DNA of 64,000 nt, taken from positions 124,001 to 188,000 of the forward strand of contig NZ_JH393259.1 in NCBI RefSeq assembly GCF_000236035.1, written 5' to 3'. Below the pieces are notes generated by a model. That model searched no databases, was not told the DNA's origin, and was given only the letters and a program-made list of their open reading frames with translations. Shown here in pieces: positions 15,528 to 25,324 of the stretch. The stretch's first letter is position 1, and every line of letters starts with the position of its first letter. Position numbers and translations under genes: made by a program. This DNA comes from Vreelandella boliviensis LC1. Its GTDB lineage: Bacteria > Pseudomonadota > Gammaproteobacteria > Pseudomonadales > Halomonadaceae.

Positions 15528-18289
15528 CCAGAGGCGGGGAGAGAAGCGTCATCCGGTGCGGCGGGGAGTTCAAGAGTTAAGCAGGCGCCACCTAAGGTTT
15601 TGGCATCTTCAACCCAGAGCCGCCCGCCCAGGTGGGCGATAATGCCTCTACTAATTGGCAACCCTAAGCCGCTGCCTCTTGGCCGACCACGGGGAATATC
15701 GTCGTCCTGTTGAATTTGATGAAATTTTTCAAACACCCGCTCACGCTCATCAAAGCTAATACCCGCACCGTTATCCTCCACGCTTAGCCGGAAATGACGA
15801 CGATGGCGATAAAGCGTGAGGTGCACTTTTGGCTGATCCCGGTCGGCAAACTTACCCGCGTTATCAAGCAGATTAATTATGACCTGCTCTAAGCGGTCAT
15901 GGTCGCCAACTACCATCGCAGGGTCAGCTTCTAGGCTAACGTCTAGCGCAATGCCGCGTTCTTCATGCAGATGCGCAATAGCGTCAATGCTATGTCGAGT
16001 AAGGTCGGCAAGGTCGAGTGGCACTGGATTTAGCGTTAAACGACCGCTCTCCAGGCGGGCAAGATCCAGAATCTCTTCGATTAGACGTGACAGTCGCTGG
16101 CTCTCATGGACGATCACACCAAGAAAATGCTGACGCTTCTCCATAGGTAGCTGGCTGCTATCGCGTAAAATTTCGGCAAAGGCACGAATGGAGGTGAGCG
16201 GCGTGCGTAGTTCGTGGCTGACCATGGCGACAAACTCATCTTTCAAGCGGTCCAGCTCGCGCAGGCGCTCATTGGCGCTGCGCAACTCTTCGCCGATTTT
16301 TGCCAGCTCTTGGGACTTCTGCTCCAAACGGCGGTTGTACTCCAGGGTTTGTGAGGTCGTGTCCAAAATGCTCAGAATCGACTCAATATCCAGCGCTTCA
16401 CCACGTACAACTGAGTTGATCAGTACTCGCGCTGAGGAACTGCCCAGCGCCCCTGCTAGTGCCTGTTCGGCTCGGGTAATCAGCTCGGCAGTGGCGAGCT
16501 GATCCGCCGCATAATCGCTTTTGGTTCCGCTATGGCTAAATACGCGGCGGGTGGTATGGGCACCCAAATAGCGAACTAGCAGCTCTTTGAGTGCCCCCTG
16601 GGTAGTTTGCCCACGCCAAAGCGACGTAGATAGCGAGGTGGTTTGCAGGTTAGGGTGCATTGCTTCTGTGAACAGCGCTGCCTGGGTTTGCTCAAGTGGC
16701 GTAGGGCGAGTAAACAGCGATACCCCCACTAATAGCCCCACGTTAGCCATCATGCTCCAGAGCAGCGAATGGGTATAAATATCCCAATTTTCGAGCCCGA
16801 ATAAGCCATAGGGAATTAGCCAAGCGATACCCCAGGGGCCTTCGGTGAGCAGTGCTGCATCCAACCAACCGGATTGGGCAAACCCTGGCAGCAGCAGCGT
16901 ATAACACCAGAGTAAGAAACCGGCGATTAGGCCAGCTGTGGCACCTTGGCGAGTGGCGCCGCGCCAATACAGGCCAATCAAGAGCGCTGGAGCGAACTGG
17001 GCTGCCCCGGCAAAGGAGACCAGCCCAATAGTGACAAGGCTATAGGAGTCACCAATCAACGCATGGTAGAGATAGCCGAGCAGCAAAATAAGCACGATAG
17101 CAATGCGCCGAATACCCAACAGCCAACCGGCAAGCTCCCCACTGGAACTTAAGTGCAGCCGCCGTGAGCGCAGCAGAAGAGGCATCACCAACTGGTTGCT
17201 GACCATGGTTGAAAGCGCGATTGTCTCGACAATCACCATGCCTGTCGCTGCAGAGAGGCCACCAATAAAGACCAGTAGCGGCAGCCCCTCTAAACCTGCT
17301 GAGAGCGGCAGCGTTAGCACGAAACTGTCCGGGTCACCCGCGCTGACGCCCAGCAGCAGTCCAGCCAGCGCAATGGGAATAACGAACAGGTTAATCAGCA
17401 GCATGTAGAGGGGAAATAGCCAGCTTGCTCTCGCTAAGTGCTGCTCATCGACATTCTCGACCACCAAAACCTGGAATTGACGGGGCAGAGTTAAGAAGGC
17501 CAGAAAGGCCAGCACCAGCATGCCCACCCAGCCAGTGGCGCCACCCGGAACACTATCCAGCCGCATGCTATCGATAAGGGCAGGAGTGGCCGCTACCTGG
17601 GCAAACAGCGCAGCGGGACCTTCAAACATTACAAACACCACGAACACGCCAACGGCCATAAAGGCCACCAGCTTAACGATGGATTCTACCGCGATCGCCG
17701 CCACCATGCCTTCATGACGCTCGCTGGCATCCAGGTGGCGCGTGCCAAACAGAATAATAAAGACCGCCAATACCAAGGCGACCCAGAGGGACTTATCCAT
17801 CCAGAAGTGTTCATCCACTAATGTGGTGTCGGCCGCGCGAGGATAATTAATCAGTACCGCGTGACTTACGGTAATAGCTTTTAACTGCAGGGCAATATAG
17901 GGGGTAATGCTAATCAGGGCCATTACGGCAACAAGGGCGCCTAAACTGGTGCTTTTGCCGTAGCGGGCGCTGATAAAGTCGGCAATTGAGGTAATCCGCT
18001 GTCGTGCCGCGATGCGCACCATCTTGCGGATGACCGAAGGGGCCAACAGCATCGCCAGAGTGGGGCCCAGGTAGATGAGCAAAAAGCTGGGGCCATACTC
18101 GGCTGCACGCCCTACGCTGCCGTAGAACGTCCAGGCCGTGCAGTAAACAGCAATGGAGAGGGCGTATACCGTTGGCGAACCAATGATGGAGCGACCCTGC
18201 TCCGCCCGCCGGTCACCCCAGGCAGCGACCACAAACAGCAGCGCCAAGTAGCCAAAGGCGGTGCCGAGGATGATCGCCTCACTACGCAT
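15524..18289 (-). CDS. Sodium/solute symporter-histidine kinase fusion (CbrA/CrbS type)
   Basis: The 921-residue product begins MRSEAIILGTAFGYLALLFV. Its N-terminal half is a PutP-like sodium/solute symporter domain with about 13 membrane helices (for example SIADFISARYG). A linker and coiled coil follow, with EQKSQELAKIGEELRSANER. The C-terminal histidine kinase has H box FVAMVSHELRTPLTSIRAF with His692, N box VIINLLDNAGKFAD, and G boxes VEDNGAGIS and GSGLGLPISRG. Kinases of this type (CbrA, CrbS) control carbon, nitrogen or acetate use in pseudomonads and vibrios; which input this one senses is not visible. It is the last gene of a four-gene minus-strand operon that begins with a receiver protein, its likely partner. 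Confidence 0.9.
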   Translation of the reverse strand: MRSEAIILGTAFGYLALLFVVAAWGDRRAEQGRSIIGSPTVYALSIAVYCTAWTFYGSVGRAAEYGPSFLLIYLGPTLAMLLAPSVIRKMVRIAARQRITSIADFISARYGKSTSLGALVAVMALISITPYIALQLKAITVSHAVLINYPRAADTTLVDEHFWMDKSLWVALVLAVFIILFGTRHLDASERHEGMVAAIAVESIVKLVAFMAVGVFVVFVMFEGPAALFAQVAATPALIDSMRLDSVPGGATGWVGMLVLAFLAFLTLPRQFQVLVVENVDEQHLARASWLFPLYMLLINLFVIPIALAGLLLGVSAGDPDSFVLTLPLSAGLEGLPLLVFIGGLSAATGMVIVETIALSTMVSNQLVMPLLLRSRRLHLSSSGELAGWLLGIRRIAIVLILLLGYLYHALIGDSYSLVTIGLVSFAGAAQFAPALLIGLYWRGATRQGATAGLIAGFLLWCYTLLLPGFAQSGWLDAALLTEGPWGIAWLIPYGLFGLENWDIYTHSLLWSMMANVGLLVGVSLFTRPTPLEQTQAALFTEAMHPNLQTTSLSTSLWRGQTTQGALKELLVRYLGAHTTRRVFSHSGTKSDYAADQLATAELITRAEQALAGALGSSSARVLINSVVRGEALDIESILSILDTTSQTLEYNRRLEQKSQELAKIGEELRSANERLRELDRLKDEFVAMVSHELRTPLTSIRAFAEILRDSSQLPMEKRQHFLGVIVHESQRLSRLIEEILDLARLESGRLTLNPVPLDLADLTRHSIDAIAHLHEERGIALDVSLEADPAMVVGDHDRLEQVIINLLDNAGKFADRDQPKVHLTLYRHRRHFRLSVEDNGAGISFDERERVFEKFHQIQQDDDIPRGRPRGSGLGLPISRGIIAHLGGRLWVEDAKTLGGACLTLELPAAPDDASLPASG

Positions 18290-18291
18290 GG

Positions 18292-18501
18292 CTAGCGGCC
18301 TGCACGCTGTTCCATCAGCCAAGCAGTTAAGCCGATCACCACTGCCCAGACGATAAATAGATAGAGCGGTAGCCAGCCCAAGTTATAGGTAGGTAGTCGA
18401 TCCACCACGATAATCAACGGTGGGGAGAACAGCAGCAGGGCAATCGCCACCAGGGCCATTAGGCGCTCTGTTTGTCGTGATTTCATACCGAAAGGTTTCA
18501 T
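18292..18501 (-). CDS. Small two-helix membrane protein
   Basis: The 69-residue product has two predicted transmembrane helices, LMALVAIALLLFSPPLIIVV and LGWLPLYLFIVWAVVIGLTA, with a basic N-terminus and a charged C-terminus (MEQRAGR). Its start codon overlaps the preceding stop as TGATG, and its own stop lies two bases before the symporter-kinase ATG, so the three genes are probably translationally coupled. Small coupled genes before CbrA-type kinases are known (cbrX in Pseudomonas). The size and place are similar, but homology is not shown. An in-frame ATG five codons later is an alternative start. Confidence 0.75.
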   Translation of the reverse strand: MKPFGMKSRQTERLMALVAIALLLFSPPLIIVVDRLPTYNLGWLPLYLFIVWAVVIGLTAWLMEQRAGR

Positions 18502-20561
18502 CAGGCACTGGCATCCTGTTGGTCGAAGGCGTTGGCTTGCAGCGCTAACAACTGCTCAAGCGTATCGACACCGCGGGCTTCTAAGCGTGGCAGCAGGGCT
18601 AGCCATAGCTCGGCAGTGACGCGGGCATCGCCTAATGCAGTGTGGCGCGTCCCTGGTGGAAAAGCCAGATCATAGCGCTGTGCCAGGCTATCCAGATCAT
18701 GCCCATCCAGCGCTTCATCCAGTGCCCGTGAAATCAGCAGGGTATCGATCACTGGGATATCAAAGGCGACCCCTTTGTGGCTGATGGCGAGCAGATCAAA
18801 GGCGGCGTTATGGGCCAGCAATACGGCTTCGCTGACATAATCACGAAACCGAGTAAGCACAATGTCCAGCGGCGGCGCACCGACCACATCGGCATCGGTA
18901 AGGCCGTGAATTGCGGTGCTAGCCGGTGGGATCGGTCGCTGCGGATCAACTTTTTGATCGAAGACCTCGCTTGCCAATAAACGGGCGTTGACCACGCGGC
19001 AAGCGCCAAGACTGATGACGGTGTCGCCCCGGCGCAGTTCCAGCCCGGTGGTTTCAGTATCAAAAGCCACTATTTCCAGGCTGCGCAGCGTTCGGCTGGC
19101 GAGAGCTTCATCCGGCGGGGGTAGGTCGGCAATGCCAAAGTCATGAAATTCAGGGCGCGGAGGTGCGGTTTCTCGTGGGGCGCCGACGCGCTCCATGGCG
19201 GGCAGGGGAAGTCGCAGGCGTGAGTGAACGCCATCATCGTCGGCAAGGCTCCAGATGTCGCTGGCGTGTTGGCGCATCACATCAGCAACGCTTGGCGTCA
19301 ACGGCAGTGAGTTTAGCGGCTGCTGTCGCCACTCCGCCAGCTCATGCTCAGGGATCGCTTTGCCGTGCCAAATAAGGTCAAGATAGACGCGTTTATTGCC
19401 CAGGCATATCTCACCCTCAAAGCCACTGTCAGGCAGATGGGTATTGAGGTGCTTGACTAAAGAGTCGAACAGCGCAATTAGAGCGGGGGCGTCGCCTTTA
19501 AACCAGGCAGGCATGCCCACCGGGGTGATTAAGCGATGCTCCGGGTCAAGGCGCTCATCCAACGCTTGCCAGAAGTCGTTTGACCACATGGGCGTTAAGC
19601 GCTCGCCCTGGTGTTGCATGTCGTCGAGTAGCTGGCCGATTTTAGCCACGTTGTCGCCGAGCGTAACGCCTTCCTCGTGGATTACCCGTTCAAAACGCTG
19701 GCGTAAAGACGACGTGCTGGCGTCATTTTGATCGCGCAGTTGTATCAGGGCATCGGCGGCGCTGGTCAGGCTGGCGGTATGCTGACGAAGCGGTGTCAGC
19801 ATCGCCGCCAGTTCCGCTCTAACGCCCATTTCACTCGACCAGGATGCAGTGGCGTCACTAAAGGTCAGCAATGTTTCGCCATCACTACCCGGTACGCGGC
19901 GTAAAATCACCTTGAGCCAGCGGTCGTCACAGGGAGCGAGTAATTCACGCGGGGAGCCATCGTTAGGCAGTTGGCTGAGCATGTGCTGTATGCTCGCTAC
20001 CGGTAGCAGCGCCTCCAGGCGTTTGCCCAGCCCTAATCCGGTATTACCCTCAAAAAAGTCCTCGGCTGCCTGATTAAACAGCATGAGGCGGCGGTGATGA
20101 TCACACAGTAGCAGCGGCGTTTCGAGTACTTGCAGCAGCGTTTCCAGCTCCTGGCGAATGCGTGCGGCGCTGCGGGCGCCGTCGGCGTGAGCGGTGGCGA
20201 GACGGCTGCGATCTGATCGCCAGCTTTCGCGCACTCGACGTAGGTCTGGCCCCAGCCCTTTTAGCCAACCTTCGGGTGGGTGCTCATCTCGTGCGTCCGG
20301 GTTTGCGACTAAGCGCGCCAGCTGTACCTGTAAATGGCGCAGCGGGGTAAACAGCATGCGCTCAAGCAGCAAGCCGACTAAAAAAATCGTTGCGCCACCG
20401 GAGAAGCTGCCTAGCCACAGGGCAATACGCGTTACGCCAGTGGGGGCAAGTTTCGCATCCAGCCAGGCGGCAAAAATGGCTCCACCCAGCAGGCTGATGC
20501 CACTAAGTAGCAGCCAGAGGCCAATCAGGCGCTGACGTTTGGGCAGCCCGCCTCGGGTCAT
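18501..20561 (-). CDS. Membrane sensor fused to a DEDDh 3'-5' exonuclease
   Basis: The 686-residue product has two N-terminal transmembrane helices (about 12-34 and 45-68). A HAMP-like/coiled-coil segment, a PAS-like domain (about 150-240) and a long region resembling a degraded histidine-kinase core follow. The C-terminal DnaQ-like exonuclease spans about 495-675, with Exo I FDTETTGL (Asp501), Exo [14 protein letters not shown] and Exo [17 protein letters not shown] complete, so the exonuclease should be active. It resembles DNA polymerase III epsilon-type proofreading domains but is anchored in the membrane with sensory domains. Its start overlaps the receiver gene stop by ATGA. The nucleic-acid substrate and the signal are unknown. 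Confidence 0.85.
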   Translation of the reverse strand: MTRGGLPKRQRLIGLWLLLSGISLLGGAIFAAWLDAKLAPTGVTRIALWLGSFSGGATIFLVGLLLERMLFTPLRHLQVQLARLVANPDARDEHPPEGWLKGLGPDLRRVRESWRSDRSRLATAHADGARSAARIRQELETLLQVLETPLLLCDHHRRLMLFNQAAEDFFEGNTGLGLGKRLEALLPVASIQHMLSQLPNDGSPRELLAPCDDRWLKVILRRVPGSDGETLLTFSDATASWSSEMGVRAELAAMLTPLRQHTASLTSAADALIQLRDQNDASTSSLRQRFERVIHEEGVTLGDNVAKIGQLLDDMQHQGERLTPMWSNDFWQALDERLDPEHRLITPVGMPAWFKGDAPALIALFDSLVKHLNTHLPDSGFEGEICLGNKRVYLDLIWHGKAIPEHELAEWRQQPLNSLPLTPSVADVMRQHASDIWSLADDDGVHSRLRLPLPAMERVGAPRETAPPRPEFHDFGIADLPPPDEALASRTLRSLEIVAFDTETTGLELRRGDTVISLGACRVVNARLLASEVFDQKVDPQRPIPPASTAIHGLTDADVVGAPPLDIVLTRFRDYVSEAVLLAHNAAFDLLAISHKGVAFDIPVIDTLLISRALDEALDGHDLDSLAQRYDLAFPPGTRHTALGDARVTAELWLALLPRLEARGVDTLEQLLALQANAFDQQDASA

Positions 20562-20932
20562 GGCTGATCCTCAATCAGTAGCGCTTTGACTTTTTCGACT
20601 AGCGATTGGGTAGAGAAGGGCTTGGTGATGTAGTCATCTGCGCCCAGCGCCATGCCTTTCTCCCGCTCGACGTCACGCCCGTGAGCAGTCAGCATGATAA
20701 TGGGAAGCAGAGCGGTAGCCGCTTCGCTACGCAGCCGCTCTAAAACGTCAAAACCGCTAATCCCCGGCAGGCTAATATCGAGTAAGAGTAGATCGGGCTG
20801 GCTATCATTCACTCTTGCCAGGGCTTGTTCACCATCTTCGGCAGTGACGACCTCAAACCCTGCTTGCTCCATCAGAAATTCTAGCGATAAAACAATGTTG
20901 GGTTCGTCATCGACGACGAGCACTTTAGCCAT
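20558..20932 (-). CDS. Receiver-only response regulator
   Basis: The 124-residue product is a single CheY-like receiver domain with no output domain. It has the acidic pair VVDDE (residues 8-9), the phospho-acceptor Asp52 in [10 protein letters not shown], the Thr of IIMLTAHG and the Lys of [16 protein letters not shown] precedes the ATG. It is the first gene of the operon that ends with the symporter-histidine kinase, the obvious phosphodonor. Lacking DNA-binding output, it probably acts by protein contact, possibly with the exonuclease-sensor encoded next to it. This is inference. Confidence 0.9.
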   Translation of the reverse strand: MAKVLVVDDEPNIVLSLEFLMEQAGFEVVTAEDGEQALARVNDSQPDLLLLDISLPGISGFDVLERLRSEAATALLPIIMLTAHGRDVEREKGMALGADDYITKPFSTQSLVEKVKALLIEDQP

Positions 20933-21140
20933 GGAGCTCTCCTGCTTTTATTTGTTTTAGCGAAGTATGCTTTCAGTCTAGATAGATCTAACAGGTCAGC
21001 CAAGACGACCTTGGCCGAATGTATGCAAAACAAGTGAGCTACCACAGAGGAGCTATCAAGCACGCTTTGATACACTGTTTGATTTATTGCCATGGCTAAA
21101 ACTGTTATGGCTGTCTACTGAATAGCAGTTAAGGCTACTA

Positions 21141-22196
21141 ATGCGCGTATTACTATTATCTGCCTATGAAGCGGTGAGTCATCGCTATTGGGCGGAAAGT
21201 TTGATGGACACTATTGGTGAGGTCAGGTGGACGTCGTTGAGCTTGCCGCCAAGACATTTTCGTTGGCGCATTCGCGGTAATCCGCTGAGCTGGATGCTAA
21301 AAGAGCATGACACCCTTAGCCAGCATTTCGATGTGGTCTTGGCCACTTCGATGGTTGATTTGGCAACGCTGGTCGGGCTTTTCCCCCACTTGGGGCAAGC
21401 TAAAAAAATCGTCTATTTCCATGAAAACCAGTTTGCCTATCCGGAATCGAGCGATCAGATGCCGCAAGTAGAGGCCAAGATGGTCAATCTTTATACGGCG
21501 TTGGCGGCGGATAGCGTGGTGTTTAACAGCGCCTACAACCGCGACTCTTTTATCGATGGCGCGCGAGCCTTTCTGAAAAAAATGCCGGAAAACCTCCCCG
21601 CGGTTAAGCCCTTAGAGGCGCTGCGTTCGCGTGCCCAGGTGCTGCCGGTTCCCATCCCTGTTAGCAATAAAACGTCTCGCGATGCAACGATGCCCCATCG
21701 TATTGTTTGGAATCATCGCTGGGAGTACGACAAAAACCCCGACGACTTCTTTGCGGTGCTGTTTGCCTTGAGCGACGCCGGGGTCTCGTTTGAGCTAGCG
21801 GTAATGGGTCAGCGTTTTCGTCAAGCCCCGGCTATTTTTGCCGAGGCCGAGCAGCGCTTAGCCAAGCATATTGTGGCTTGGGGGCCACAGCCGGAAGAGG
21901 CGTATCGCGAGCTGCTGGATAGCGCCGGTATTGTGGTATCAACGACATGGCATGAGTTTCAGGGCTTGGCGATTATGGAAGCCGCCCAGCGCGGGGCGCT
22001 GCCGCTAGTGCCTGATCGGCTCTGTTTCCCCGCTCTCTACCCGCCAGCCTATCGTTATGACGGTACCCGGGAAGGGCTTTATGAGCGGCTTAGTGCTTGG
22101 CTAACCGACCCGGCATCTCGTCCTGAACGCCTTGATGCCACGGCATGGGAGTGGCCTGCTTGGCGTGAGGCATATCGCCAGCTTTTATCAGTCTAG
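21141..22196 (+). CDS. tRNA-queuosine alpha-mannosyltransferase-like glycosyltransferase (DUF3524)
   Basis: The 351-residue product has an N-terminal DUF3524 domain and a C-terminal GT-B glycosyltransferase domain. It starts MRVLLLSAYEAVSHRYWAES and contains IVYFHENQFAYPESSDQ and WNHRWEYDKNPDDFF, the strongest family marks, then STTWHEFQGLAIMEAAQRG, the nucleotide-sugar binding loop. The eukaryotic relative (GTDC1/QTMAN) adds mannose to queuosine in tRNA-Asp, and the bacterial proteins are annotated by that homology. It is a single gene whose end overlaps the convergent carbonic-anhydrase-like gene by nine bases. Activity on tRNA is inferred. Confidence 0.8.
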   Translation: MRVLLLSAYEAVSHRYWAESLMDTIGEVRWTSLSLPPRHFRWRIRGNPLSWMLKEHDTLSQHFDVVLATSMVDLATLVGLFPHLGQAKKIVYFHENQFAYPESSDQMPQVEAKMVNLYTALAADSVVFNSAYNRDSFIDGARAFLKKMPENLPAVKPLEALRSRAQVLPVPIPVSNKTSRDATMPHRIVWNHRWEYDKNPDDFFAVLFALSDAGVSFELAVMGQRFRQAPAIFAEAEQRLAKHIVAWGPQPEEAYRELLDSAGIVVSTTWHEFQGLAIMEAAQRGALPLVPDRLCFPALYPPAYRYDGTREGLYERLSAWLTDPASRPERLDATAWEWPAWREAYRQLLSV

Positions 22197-23258
22197 CGGG
22201 TCTAGCCGGCGAGTAGGCCAGTGAACCACGGCGGTATGGCGACGCATCTTTTGCGCAAGTGTTGGGTGTTCTCGGTGAATCACCTGCTCGGCAAACTCGG
22301 ATAGGAAATGTGATTTCAGCTCTGCCCGGGCGCGATCGACGCCACTATGTTGGTAGGGTGTTGAGGCCAGCAGCATAAAACCATCGTCTGGAATGCGTCC
22401 GGCGCGCATGTTGGCGTCAATAATGGTGGCCGCCGTGCCAATGGGTACCGCTAAATCAGGCCCGTAGGGGCCTATGATCAAGGCAGTATTGGGTAAGTGC
22501 AAAAAATCAAAGCCCCGGCCTATGCAGATTACCCATTCACGGTGTTCGATATCCAGCTCCCGCTCGATACCCTGTAGTTCGCTAACGTGGGCTAGATTGC
22601 CTTCCAGCAACGGCAGCAGATCTCGCTGCATGTGATGAGGCATATCCGGGCAAATAGAATTCAGTTGACTGCTTAGACCTTCGGCGGCACGCCCCGCCCA
22701 GTCGCTTACATCAAGGGTCGCACCCTCTTTCCCGTGAATTATTAGCGCATCGCTGTCGGTTTCAAAGCCACATACCAGCGGATAAACCTGCTGGTGATCG
22801 TGACCAAACAGCTTCCCCGCCTGTTCGGCGATGGTATAGGCGTGGGCTTTAGCGGCCTGTGTATCGCAATTAAAACCGGCGCAGCCACGGGCCTGGTTGC
22901 CTCGCGAAAAGTGATAGGTGATCAGCATCAGTGTGGCGCGCCCCGCTTGAGCCGCATCGACTACCGTGTCGGTCAGTAGCTCACCCAAGTAGGGCCAGCC
23001 CAAATCAAAAATGCCGCCGAGATTACGAAATGGGGTAATAATCCCTAACGGCGTACGCGTAGCATGGGGAATATGAATCCGCCCATCCATACACTTCATC
23101 ACCACGATGGAGGTGGGGTGCTGGGCAATATAGCGTTGCCGCGCCAGCCATGACCCGGGGCTACAGAAGTGCTCGGCATGTTGCTTTGAGAGATCCAACA
23201 GCGCATCAATACGCCTCTCGATGGGCTGGTCATGCAGTAGCGTAGCGGGGGTAGGCAT
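22188..23258 (-). CDS. Carboxysomal-type carbonic anhydrase-like protein
   Basis: The 356-residue product carries a likely beta-carbonic-anhydrase zinc site of the CsoSCA kind: Cys56, Asp58 and Arg60 in VVMKCMDGR, then His116 and Cys126 in YHFSRGNQARGC. This matches the order Cys-x-Asp-x-Arg, His, Cys of carboxysome shell carbonic anhydrase as I recall it, with somewhat shorter spacing. The rest (for example ICIGRGFDFLHLPNTALIIG) is unlike ordinary beta enzymes. No carboxysome shell or RuBisCO genes are in the window. ACGGAGCG precedes the ATG, and only 12 bases separate it from nth upstream, so it is probably the last gene of the rsx-nth transcript. Enzyme activity is inferred; no direct evidence. 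Confidence 0.6.
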   Translation of the reverse strand: MPTPATLLHDQPIERRIDALLDLSKQHAEHFCSPGSWLARQRYIAQHPTSIVVMKCMDGRIHIPHATRTPLGIITPFRNLGGIFDLGWPYLGELLTDTVVDAAQAGRATLMLITYHFSRGNQARGCAGFNCDTQAAKAHAYTIAEQAGKLFGHDHQQVYPLVCGFETDSDALIIHGKEGATLDVSDWAGRAAEGLSSQLNSICPDMPHHMQRDLLPLLEGNLAHVSELQGIERELDIEHREWVICIGRGFDFLHLPNTALIIGPYGPDLAVPIGTAATIIDANMRAGRIPDDGFMLLASTPYQHSGVDRARAELKSHFLSEFAEQVIHREHPTLAQKMRRHTAVVHWPTRRLDPLD

Positions 23259-23270
23259 GTAACGCTCCGT

Positions 23271-23909
23271 CTATGCGAGTTCGGTTTTATCTTTATAATC
23301 GCATAGATCCTCGATAATACAGCTACCACAGCGCGGTTTACGGGCGATGCAAGTGTAACGGCCGTGCAGAATCAGCCAGTGGTGAGCATCGTGAAGGAAG
23401 GCTTTGGGCACGTGCCGCAGCAGTTTTTGCTCCACCTCAACAACATCTTTGCCTTTAGCGATGCCGGTGCGGTTGGATACCCGGAAAATATGCGTATCCA
23501 CTGCCATGGTGGGCTGGCCAAAGGCGGTATTAAGTATCACGTTGGCGGTTTTACGACCTACCCCTGGCAAGGCCTCTAGCGCTTGGCGGGTGCCGGGCAC
23601 CTCGCCGCCGTGCAGATCGACCAGCATGTGGCAGGTTTTCATCAGATTTTCGGCTTTGGTGTTATATAGGCCGATGGTTTTGATATGCGCTTTAAGCTCA
23701 TCGATACCTAAATCAATAATCGCCTGGGGCGTGTTGGCGACTGGATAGAGCCGCGCCGTGGCTTTATTAACGCCCACATCGGTGGCTTGGGCGGAAAGCA
23801 ATACGGCGGCCAACAGCTCAAACGGCGTGTTCCAATTAAGCTCGGTGGTTGGGTGCGGGTTCTCTGCCTGGAGGCGAGTAAAGATTTCATGACGCTTTTG
23901 GGCATTCAT
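23271..23909 (-). CDS. nth: Endonuclease III
   Basis: Nth is the DNA glycosylase/AP lyase that removes oxidised pyrimidines. The 212-residue product has the helix-hairpin-helix LEALPGVGRKTANVILN with the catalytic Lys, the catalytic Asp in AVDTHIFRVSNRTG, and the C-terminal [4Fe-4S] ligands in CIARKPRCGSCIIEDLC (C-x6-C-x2-C-x5-C). The length equals the E. coli enzyme. It follows rsxE on the same strand, the conserved rsx-nth order, and precedes the carbonic-anhydrase-like gene. Confidence 0.97.
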   Translation of the reverse strand: MNAQKRHEIFTRLQAENPHPTTELNWNTPFELLAAVLLSAQATDVGVNKATARLYPVANTPQAIIDLGIDELKAHIKTIGLYNTKAENLMKTCHMLVDLHGGEVPGTRQALEALPGVGRKTANVILNTAFGQPTMAVDTHIFRVSNRTGIAKGKDVVEVEQKLLRHVPKAFLHDAHHWLILHGRYTCIARKPRCGSCIIEDLCDYKDKTELA

Positions 23910-23966
23910 GGCGTGTCTCTTTATTAATACAAATTATTAATACAAGCGGTTGTTTACGTGTGCCGT

Positions 23967-24668
23967 TTACTTAATCGTACCGGTGACCCGCACGCGGCGA
24001 TCGGCGCGCGGTGCGGCTGCCACTGGTCGGGCACGGGCAGCGCTACGTTGGTCGATGACATTTTTCAGGGCGATTAACATGCCTGCCACAAAGAACGCCC
24101 CCGGCGGCAGTATGAAAAACAGAAACTGGTAGTCGTCGGCAATAGTTAGCTGCCAATTGGCCGCGTCGGGCCCAAACAGTAGCGCCATACCGCTAAATAG
24201 CGTGCCTTGGCCGAGTAGCTCGCGTAGCGCGCCAAGCAGCACCAGTACCGCACCAAAACCGAGGCCCATCATCAAGCCGTCTATGGCCGCTGGAAGTACC
24301 GGCTGGCGGGAGGCAAAGGCATCGGCCCGACCGAGAATGGCGCAGTTGGTGACGATCAGTGGAATGAAAATCCCCAATACTTGATAAAGCGGGTAGGCAT
24401 AGGCAGCCATCAGCAGTTCAGCGCAGGTGACAAAGGCGGCAATGACCATCACAAAAGCGGGTAGGCGCACCGCGCTGGGCACCTGGTGACGAATCAGCGA
24501 AATCGCCGTGCTGGCGCCCACCATGACCATTAGCGTGGCCAGAGCCAGCCCCAGCGCATTGACGACGCTGCCGCTGACTGCCAGCAGTGGGCAGAGTCCT
24601 AGTAACTGAACCAGTACAGGGTTATTCGACCAAAGGCCGCTTCGGGCGAGTTCGCGCCACTGGCTCAT
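23967..24668 (-). CDS. rsxE: Electron transport complex subunit RsxE/RnfE
   Basis: This integral membrane subunit of the Rnf/Rsx complex links electron transfer to ion transport across the inner membrane and, in E. coli, helps keep the SoxR regulator reduced. The 233-residue product has about six helices and family segments [17 protein letters not shown] and [18 protein letters not shown]. The C-terminus has an Arg/Ala-rich tail ([20 protein letters not shown]) that is longer than in E. coli. It overlaps rsxG by four bases and is the last rsx gene. Confidence 0.95.
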   Translation of the reverse strand: MSQWRELARSGLWSNNPVLVQLLGLCPLLAVSGSVVNALGLALATLMVMVGASTAISLIRHQVPSAVRLPAFVMVIAAFVTCAELLMAAYAYPLYQVLGIFIPLIVTNCAILGRADAFASRQPVLPAAIDGLMMGLGFGAVLVLLGALRELLGQGTLFSGMALLFGPDAANWQLTIADDYQFLFFILPPGAFFVAGMLIALKNVIDQRSAARARPVAAAPRADRRVRVTGTIK

Positions 24669-25324
24669 AAGGTGGACTCCTCGAAGGTAATCGGTAGCGG
24701 TGTATAGGTGGCGTACTGAAGCGCTTTATGGACAGCATTTACCACGGCCCTGGGCGTAATCGTCGCACCGGTAAAAGCATCAAAGTGACCACCATCTTTA
24801 GCTACCGCCCATCCTTCCGGCGGCAAACTATCTAATCCCAGGCCGTTAAAGTCAGTGATCCAGTCGCTGCGGCTGCGCTCAATGTCATCACCCAGCCCAG
24901 GCGTTTCCTGGTGCTGGGTAACGCGCACGCCGCTAATACGCTGCTGCTCGTCAATGCCAATCAGCAGGCGGATTTCGCCGTTATAACCCTGTCGGGTCAC
25001 CACCGGCAAGATCACTGCGCTTCTCCCATTTCTGCTCTGGTTATTGATCTCGCTGTCACTTACCCACCAGCCTTGGCTATCGCTCGCAAGCCCTAGCGCT
25101 TCTGGGTTGGGAAGTGTAAAAGTGCTCTCCAACACTTGGGTGACGGGCGTATTGGCCAACGCTTCGGGCAGTACTTCCTGCAGCTGTCGGTGTTGGTAAG
25201 CCAACTGATGCGTCTCAATACGTTCGGCGGTTAGTGCGCGCGTAAGTGCGACGCTGCCCGCTGTTACCAAGGCAAAAGTGCCTAGGGCAAGCGCGCCACG
25301 CTGCGAGGCTTGGAAGAGCGTCAT
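24665..25324 (-). CDS. rsxG: Electron transport complex subunit RsxG/RnfG
   Basis: RsxG is the periplasmic flavin-carrying subunit of the Rnf/Rsx complex. The 219-residue product has one N-terminal membrane anchor ([19 protein letters not shown]) and an FMN-binding domain. FMN is covalently attached through a Thr in the motif [13 protein letters not shown] near residue 185. It overlaps rsxD at its 5' end and rsxE at its 3' end by four bases each, so the operon is translated as a coupled unit. Confidence 0.95.
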   Translation of the reverse strand: MTLFQASQRGALALGTFALVTAGSVALTRALTAERIETHQLAYQHRQLQEVLPEALANTPVTQVLESTFTLPNPEALGLASDSQGWWVSDSEINNQSRNGRSAVILPVVTRQGYNGEIRLLIGIDEQQRISGVRVTQHQETPGLGDDIERSRSDWITDFNGLGLDSLPPEGWAVAKDGGHFDAFTGATITPRAVVNAVHKALQYATYTPLPITFEESTL

